Below the pieces are notes generated by a model that had not been told where the DNA came from, ran no database searches, and saw nothing but the letters and a program-made list of their open reading frames with translations. From positions 62,001-126,000 of the forward strand of contig WBOU01000009.1 of NCBI GenBank assembly GCA_009268125.1: a stretch of 64,000 nt of DNA. Reading direction: 5' to 3'. This DNA is from Chloroflexia bacterium SDU3-3 (lineage in GTDB: Bacteria > Chloroflexota > Chloroflexia > Chloroflexales > Roseiflexaceae). This document shows, piece by piece, positions 59,184-64,000 of this stretch. Position 1 is the first letter of the stretch; each line of letters begins with the position of its first letter. The position numbers and the translations under genes were made by a program.

Positions 59184-59942
59184 CTAGAGAAAATATTCGC
59201 CAAACTCGCGCCCGATCTCGGCCTCGCCAACAAACCCGCCGATACGCACCTCTTCGATCGCCTGCGCGGCGCTCATAGTCCAGCGGGGGCTGAAGTGGAC
59301 GAGAGCCAGGCGGCCCACGCCAGCCTCGGCGGCGATCTTGCCAGCTTGGCGGGGGGTGGTGTGGCCAGGGAACGGCTCGGGCACGGTGGCCTCGTGGATG
59401 AGCACCGATGCGCCTTTGGCGAAGCTCACGCTGGCCTCGTGCGGCTCGGTGTCGCCCGCGTAGACCAGCGCCTTGCCGGTGGTGCATTCTTCGAAGCGCA
59501 GCCCCAGGCAGGGCGCGCTATGCACCGTGGCCTGGGTAAGCACGCGCACCTGCGGGTCGCCCAGCGGCACCTCTTGGCCCGACACCACCGTCACCCACTC
59601 GACGGGCGCTTGGTGCTCGCCCAGCTCGAAGGCGGCCACCACCCGCTGCATCAGCGCCAGCGTCGGCTCGTTGCCATAGATCCGCAGCATGCCCTGGTAG
59701 CCTGCCAGCGACAGCTGAAACAGCAGCGCCGCGAGGCCATTGATGTGATCGGCGTGGGCATGGGTGAGGAAGACGCCGCGCAGGCTCAGCGGGTCGAGCT
59801 TGGCGCGTAGCAGGCGCTGGTAGGTGCTACCCCCTGCATCGACCAGCAACAGGCCCGATGGCGATTCCCAGACCATATGCGTGTTCTCGCGATCTGGGTC
59901 GGGGACAGCCGTGCCAACACCGAGGAGAATCATGCGGAGCAT
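59184..59942 (-). CDS. MBL-fold metallo-hydrolase (RNase Z-like)
   Basis: 252 residues. MILLGVGTAVPDPDRENTHMVWE opening, metal-binding FLTHAHADHINGLAALLFQ (HxHxDH), LVYAGDTEPHEA and LIHEATVPEP, and the late VHFSPRW His. This arrangement is the RNase Z/ElaC type, but the substrate could also be a small ester or phosphodiester. The start at 59942 has AAGGTGA 5 nt upstream. Confidence 0.85.
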   Translation of the reverse strand: MLRMILLGVGTAVPDPDRENTHMVWESPSGLLLVDAGGSTYQRLLRAKLDPLSLRGVFLTHAHADHINGLAALLFQLSLAGYQGMLRIYGNEPTLALMQRVVAAFELGEHQAPVEWVTVVSGQEVPLGDPQVRVLTQATVHSAPCLGLRFEECTTGKALVYAGDTEPHEASVSFAKGASVLIHEATVPEPFPGHTTPRQAGKIAAEAGVGRLALVHFSPRWTMSAAQAIEEVRIGGFVGEAEIGREFGEYFL

Positions 59943-60026
59943 GCCATCACCTTGTCAACTTTCATTGCTACTCATGTGATCTTCGGATGAATTCGCGAAG
60001 ATGTCAAGCGGCAGAGCAGAACGTTT

Positions 60027-60165
60027 TTACCACCAAGACGCCAAGGGACAAGGAGAAACAAATACCACGAAGGCGCGAAGACTCGAAGGGAAGAAAACCA
60101 ATTCACGACTAGTTGGAATCCACATAGAACAGCGAGCTAAGGGGCGCGAAGACCCGAAGGGACGA
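60027..60165. repeat. Interspersed repeat island 6
   Basis: Motifs TTTTACCACCAAGACGCCAA and ATACCACGAAGGCGCGAAG, with a degenerate GCGCGAAGACCCGAAGGGAC copy. The rest of 59943-60353 contains no gene apart from a TATACT-like box (60308-60313) before larC. Confidence 0.7.
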
Positions 60166-60353
60166 GGCCCAGTTCACCCCCCAAGCTACTATTATACGAA
60201 GCACCAGCCGAGAGGACGCAGAGGCCCTGAGGGGCAGGGCTGCATGGGCTTACAAGGCTGCAGCAGCGCCGCCAAACGTTCCCCCACGCCACAGCAAGGG
60301 CGAGATGGTATACTCCCAATACCTAAAATTTCTAGCACAGATAGGGCCTCGCT

Positions 60354-61604
60354 ATGCCAAAAGCATTATACTTTGACTGTTTTTCGGGGATCAGCGGCGA
60401 CATGGCCCTGGGGGCGCTGCTGGATACGGGTCTCGCGCTTGAGGCGCTGCGCGAGGCGCTCGCCAGCCTGCCCGTCGCAGGCTGGGCGATCGACGCCGAG
60501 CGCGGCATGCGTGGCTACCTGAGCGGCACCCGCGCCCTAGTGACCGCACCCGAGCAGCACGTGCACCGGCACCTAGCCGATGTGCGGGCGATCATCGAGG
60601 GCAGCCAGCTATCGCAGGCGGTGAAGGAGCGCAGCGTGGCGATCTTCACCCTGCTGGCCGAGGCCGAGGGTGCGATCCACGGCATCGCGCCGACCGAGGT
60701 GCACTTCCACGAGGTGGGCGCGCTGGATGCGATCGTCGACATCGTGGGCGTAGTCACCGGCCTGCATCTGCTGGGCATCGAGGCGGTCTACGCATCGCCG
60801 GTGCCGCTGGGCACAGGCTGGGGCCGCGCCGCCCACGGGGCGCTGCCCATCCCCGCCCCGGCCACGCTCAGCCTGCTGGCGGCGGCCAAGGCCCCCACTA
60901 CCGCCGACACCACGCCGTTCGAGTTGGTGACGCCCACCGGCGCGGCGCTGCTGGCTGGGCTGGCCCGCTTTGAGCGCCCGGCGATGCGGTTGGAGCGCGT
61001 AGGCTATGGGCTGGGGAAGCGTGACCTGGAGCGTCCCAACGCGCTACGGGTATGGGTGGGCGAGATCGATGCGCCGAGCGACCACGAGCACCACGACCAC
61101 GAGCACCACGACCACGAGCACCACGACCACGAACATCGCGAAAGCCGAGAAGAGGAAGCTAGGACGGTGCTGCTTGAGACCAATGTTGACAACCAGAACC
61201 CCGAGCAGCTGGCCTACCTCGGCAGCCTGCTCCTCGATCTCGGCGCGCTTGACGTGTGGCAGACCGCGATCCACATGAAAAAAGGGCGGCTCGCCACCAT
61301 GGTGAGCGCGCTGGTGCCCGCCGCGTGCGAGGAGCAGGCGGTCGATGCGCTGATGCGCGAGAGCACGACGCTGGGCGTGCGCCGACGCGCGGTCGAGCGC
61401 CACACCTGCGAGCGGCGTGTGGAGCATGTCGACACGCCATTTGGCGCGGTGCGGGTCAAGCGCAAGCTCTGGCAGGGGCGCGATCTGGGGGCGGCCCCCG
61501 AGTTCGAGGACTGCGCGCGGATCGCCAGGGAGCAGGGCATCGCGCTACGCGATGTCTACGCCCTAGCGGCCCAGCTGGTGGGGCAGGCGTCCCCGGCCAG
61601 CTAG
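60354..61604 (+). CDS. larC: LarC, nickel-pincer cofactor nickel insertase, single-chain form
   Basis: 416 residues. [22 protein letters not shown] and [18 protein letters not shown] are LarC1 signatures; a His/Glu/Asp-rich linker ([15 protein letters not shown]) lies near residue 250; the C-terminal LarC2 part has [31 protein letters not shown] and [16 protein letters not shown]. LarC inserts nickel into the pincer cofactor of lactate racemase and relatives. In Lactobacillus it is made by frameshifting between two ORFs; here the ORF is continuous. Other lar genes are not in the window. The stop overlaps the convergent marR-like stop. Confidence 0.93.
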   Translation: MPKALYFDCFSGISGDMALGALLDTGLALEALREALASLPVAGWAIDAERGMRGYLSGTRALVTAPEQHVHRHLADVRAIIEGSQLSQAVKERSVAIFTLLAEAEGAIHGIAPTEVHFHEVGALDAIVDIVGVVTGLHLLGIEAVYASPVPLGTGWGRAAHGALPIPAPATLSLLAAAKAPTTADTTPFELVTPTGAALLAGLARFERPAMRLERVGYGLGKRDLERPNALRVWVGEIDAPSDHEHHDHEHHDHEHHDHEHRESREEEARTVLLETNVDNQNPEQLAYLGSLLLDLGALDVWQTAIHMKKGRLATMVSALVPAACEEQAVDALMRESTTLGVRRRAVERHTCERRVEHVDTPFGAVRVKRKLWQGRDLGAAPEFEDCARIAREQGIALRDVYALAAQLVGQASPAS

Positions 61605-62047
61605 GCCAGCGTCTCGCTCAGCGTGCGCACGTTGGTGCGGATCTGGGCGAGGCAGCGCTCCATCACATCCAGATCCTCGCGGGAGATGTTGTGCATCACC
61701 TCCGACTCGAAGTGGTTGCGCCGCTCGATCAGGTTGGCGACCAGCTCGCGCCCGCTCTCGGTCAGCACCACCAGGATGCTGCGGTTATCCTGCGGGTTCG
61801 ACCAGCGCCGAATCAGGCCCTCTTCCTCTAGCTGCTTGGCCTGCCGCGTGATCGCGGCGGGATCAACCTGCAGATGCTGCTGAAGCTCCGACTGGCTCAT
61901 CTGGCCGTGGTTGTAGAGGCTGATCAGCACGCGCCAGCGGGCCACGCTGATACCGACCACCTGCTCGAACAGCGGCGTGATGATGTGGTAGAGACGGATC
62001 AGCTGCTGGAACGGAGTGCCGGCCTGTGGAGGGGCGATCGGCGTCAT
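61601..62047 (-). CDS. MarR family transcriptional regulator
   Basis: 148 residues. The winged-helix core is clear: [67 protein letters not shown], including the DxRS/NRS wing. It lies 73 nt downstream of the MFS pump gene on the same strand and probably represses that operon through the twin palindromes at 63857-63883. The start at 62047 has CGAGGT about 7 nt upstream. Confidence 0.93.
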   Translation of the reverse strand: MTPIAPPQAGTPFQQLIRLYHIITPLFEQVVGISVARWRVLISLYNHGQMSQSELQQHLQVDPAAITRQAKQLEEEGLIRRWSNPQDNRSILVVLTESGRELVANLIERRNHFESEVMHNISREDLDVMERCLAQIRTNVRTLSETLA

Positions 62048-62120
62048 GGAAAAACCTCGCTTGCCTTATGTCATATCGCGATCATGCCGGGCGAAAAATG
62101 TCGGGCATCGTGACCGTATC

Positions 62121-63767
62121 CTACAATGCGTGCGCACCGCTGTCGAGAGGCAGATCTGCCGCCGACATCGGCTCCTGGCGCTGCACGGCGCGCTCGTCGA
62201 TCATCAGCACCAAAATGAGGATCAGCACCGCCGAGGCCAGCGACACCATAAAGCCGGTGCGGATACCCACGGCCAGCGCGTCTTGGGCCTGCGCGATCAG
62301 CTGGGCCAGCTGGGTGGGGCCATCGGGGCCGAGCTGCTGGGCCACGGCGCTCAGCTCGGCGCGGGTCTGCTCGCTCACCAGGGCCTGCGGGTCGTGAAAG
62401 GCCGACAGCAGCCGCGCATCGGTGCCCGCCGGGGCGCTAGCGGCCAGCGTGGCCACAAACACCCCCGAGACCAGCGCGCCCACCACGGCGGTGCTGAGCG
62501 TGCTGCCCATCAGCCGCAAAAACTGCACCATGGCCGTGCTGACGCCCAGCCGCGAGCGCGGCACGCTCGACTGGACGATCACAGTGAGCATGGGCAGCTG
62601 CAGGCCCACGCCGATGCCGCACAGCGCCAGCTCGGCCCCGAGCAGCAGCGTGTTCACCTGGGTGCTCACCTGGGTGATCAGGAAGGTGCCCACCAGCAGC
62701 AGCCCAGCGCCCACCAGCATCAGGGTGCGGAAACGGCCCACGCGGGCGAAGATCTGGCCGCTGGTGAGGCTGCCCACCGCCATAAACGCCACCAGCGGCG
62801 TCAGCAGCGCGCCCGCCGAGCTGGCGCTCATGGCCAGCGCGCCCTGGGCGAACAGCGGGATGTAGAAGGTGAGCGCAAACAGCGCGAAGCCCAGCAGCAG
62901 CGAGATGGCGCTGCACAGCGCGATAATGCGGTTGCCGAACAGGTCGAGCGGCATCAGCGGCTCGGGCACGCGCCTTTCGATGATGAAGAAGCCCGCGAAG
63001 GCCAGCAGCGCCACCGCCAGCAGCCCGATGATCTGCGGCGAGGCCCATGCGTAGGCGCTGCCGCCCCACTCCACCGCTAGCAGCAGCGCGCTGATCGCCG
63101 CCACAATGGTGGCGGTGCCGCCCCAGTCGATGCGGGCCTGCGCGGCGCGCGGCGAGAGGTTGGCGGGCAGCGTCATCCAGATCATCACGATGGCCAGGAT
63201 GCCGATCGGCAGGTTGACGTAGAACACCGAGCGCCAACCTAGGTGGTCGGTCATCACGCCGCCCAGGCTGGGGCCGAACACGCTGGCCAGGCCGAAGGTG
63301 CCGGTGGTGACGCCCTGCCAGCGGGCGCGCCGCTCGGGCTGGGGGAACATGTCGCCCACGCTGGCGAAGGCGGTGGCCTGCAGCATGCCCGCGCCGATGC
63401 CCTGGATGGCGCGCGAGATGATCAGGAACAGCATGCTGGTGGATGCGCCCGCCATGGCCGACGCGCCCACAAAGATCACGATTGCGGCCATCAGAAACGG
63501 CTTGCGCCCGTAGAGATCGCCCAGCTTGCCCATCACCGGCACCATTACGGTGGAGGTGAGCAGGTAGGATGTGGCCACCCAGGCGTAGAGCTCGAAGCCC
63601 TGCAGCTCGGCGATCACGCTGGGCAGCGCGGTGGCCACAATGGTCTGGTCAAGCGCCGAGAGCAGGATGACCAGGGCGATGCCGATCATGGGGATCAGGG
63701 CGTCGCGCCCGCTGAGCCCAAGCCCGGTGGGGGCCGCCTGCGCTTGCGGTAGTTCTCGTGTTGCCAT
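62121..63767 (-). CDS. MFS drug efflux transporter (EmrB/QacA type, 14 helices)
   Basis: 548 residues. VILLSALDQTIVATALPSVIAEL is motif D1 of the DHA2 family; GKLGDLYGRKPFLMAAI is motif A; ISRAIQGIGAGMLQATAFASVGDMFP is motif B; GPSLGGVMTDHLGWRSVFYVNLPIG is motif C, typical of drug:H+ antiporters. Fourteen helices and an extracytoplasmic loop before the last helix fit EmrB. It is likely controlled by the downstream MarR. The start at 63767 follows GAGGAGGG. Confidence 0.94.
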   Translation of the reverse strand: MATRELPQAQAAPTGLGLSGRDALIPMIGIALVILLSALDQTIVATALPSVIAELQGFELYAWVATSYLLTSTVMVPVMGKLGDLYGRKPFLMAAIVIFVGASAMAGASTSMLFLIISRAIQGIGAGMLQATAFASVGDMFPQPERRARWQGVTTGTFGLASVFGPSLGGVMTDHLGWRSVFYVNLPIGILAIVMIWMTLPANLSPRAAQARIDWGGTATIVAAISALLLAVEWGGSAYAWASPQIIGLLAVALLAFAGFFIIERRVPEPLMPLDLFGNRIIALCSAISLLLGFALFALTFYIPLFAQGALAMSASSAGALLTPLVAFMAVGSLTSGQIFARVGRFRTLMLVGAGLLLVGTFLITQVSTQVNTLLLGAELALCGIGVGLQLPMLTVIVQSSVPRSRLGVSTAMVQFLRLMGSTLSTAVVGALVSGVFVATLAASAPAGTDARLLSAFHDPQALVSEQTRAELSAVAQQLGPDGPTQLAQLIAQAQDALAVGIRTGFMVSLASAVLILILVLMIDERAVQRQEPMSAADLPLDSGAHAL

Positions 63768-63814
63768 GCTCTCTTTCCCTCCTCTGCTCCCATGCGACGC
63801 ACCCTGCGCCGCGA

Positions 63815-63854
63815 ATGAGAACAGCGCTGCTTGGCTGCGCAGCGCTGTTCTCAT
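63815..63854. promoter_or_regulatory. 16-bp perfect hairpin in the MFS leader
   Basis: ATGAGAACAGCGCTGC (63815-63830) / GCAGCGCTGTTCTCAT (63839-63854), 8-nt loop, between operator and start codon. There is no T-run, so it is not a standard terminator. Confidence 0.75.
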
Positions 63855-63856
63855 CA

Positions 63857-63891
63857 TTGATAAATCAACTTTTGATATATCAAGTAATATA
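63857..63891 (-). promoter_or_regulatory. MarR-type operator pair and -10 box of the MFS-marR operon
   Basis: Two 12-bp palindromes, TTGATAAATCAA (63857-63868) and TTGATATATCAA (63872-63883), are spaced by 15 bp start to start and lie directly downstream of TATATT (63891-63886, minus strand). This is the expected place for repression by a MarR dimer. Confidence 0.75.
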
Positions 63892-64000
63892 CCACAAAAT
63901 CGCCGCGCTGGCTCGTTCTACAGAAGGATCTCAAAGCCTATTGGCTTGCGCAAACGGGCAACGCTGGAAGCAGCACCGACGTTTGCCCAAGCGCGGTATG
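63892..64000. other. Window edge, no feature recognised
   Basis: About 110 bp upstream of the MFS promoter. No ORF, RNA or repeat is seen. Confidence 0.5.

Overview
The window is high-GC bacterial DNA with a Gram-positive-style gene complement and a complete division and cell-wall (dcw) cluster. A class II (B12-dependent) ribonucleotide reductase, an RpoC with a long coiled-coil insertion, a roadblock/LC7 protein, LarC, GatD and many short intergenic repeats together suggest a member of the Chloroflexota, probably class Chloroflexia. That placement is inferred from gene content; no database search was run.

Layout. Bases 1-272 hold the 3' end of mutS. Bases 273-1467 hold a repeat island and two very small genes, each followed by a strong intrinsic terminator. 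Bases 1489-5705 hold a histidine phosphatase, 6-phosphogluconolactonase, a membrane TPR protein and a HerA-type ATPase. A composite repeat island follows (5797-6757). Bases 6812-27598, all on the minus strand, form the dcw cluster, read as mraZ-rsmH-ftsL-ftsI-murF-mraY-murD-rhomboid-ftsW-murG-membrane protein-murC-TPR-murB-ddl-ftsQ-ftsA-ftsZ. It is driven by a consensus promoter followed by MraZ-type TGGGG repeats. murE is absent. moaC and a beta-propeller lipoprotein come next.

Bases 29901-32441 encode the ribonucleotide reductase. It is interrupted by a 237-nt ORF-less group I intron inserted inside the codon of the active-site thiyl-radical cysteine. Upstream lie its promoter and, further out, a promoter-to-terminator unit with no good ORF that looks like a ~345-nt non-coding RNA. 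Bases 33306-45044 are accessory: a polytopic membrane protein, SbcD, an orphan GatD, a CrtI-like oxidoreductase, a GNAT enzyme, AraC and SDR genes, a TPR/zinc protein and a two-gene small operon whose promoter spacer carries a LexA-like palindrome. Several repeat islands lie between them. Cardiolipin synthase follows, then rpoC and rpoB. A free-standing LAGLIDADG homing endonuclease gene sits between rpoB and rpoC. The right end carries tRNA-Arg(UCU), apt, a CorA-like protein, a roadblock protein, an MBL hydrolase, larC, and a MarR/MFS efflux pair with two palindromic operators.

Three themes stand out. First, mobile or selfish DNA sits in core genes (the intron in nrdJ, the homing endonuclease in the rpo operon). 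Second, regulatory motifs recur: GAAC-N4-GTTC palindromes lie in three promoters, and TGGGR repeat arrays lie in front of both mraZ and gatD, which would link peptidoglycan amidation to the division regulator. Third, modular intergenic repeats occur at seven loci, some bounded by inverted copies of the same short motifs and some carrying 21-bp minisatellites.
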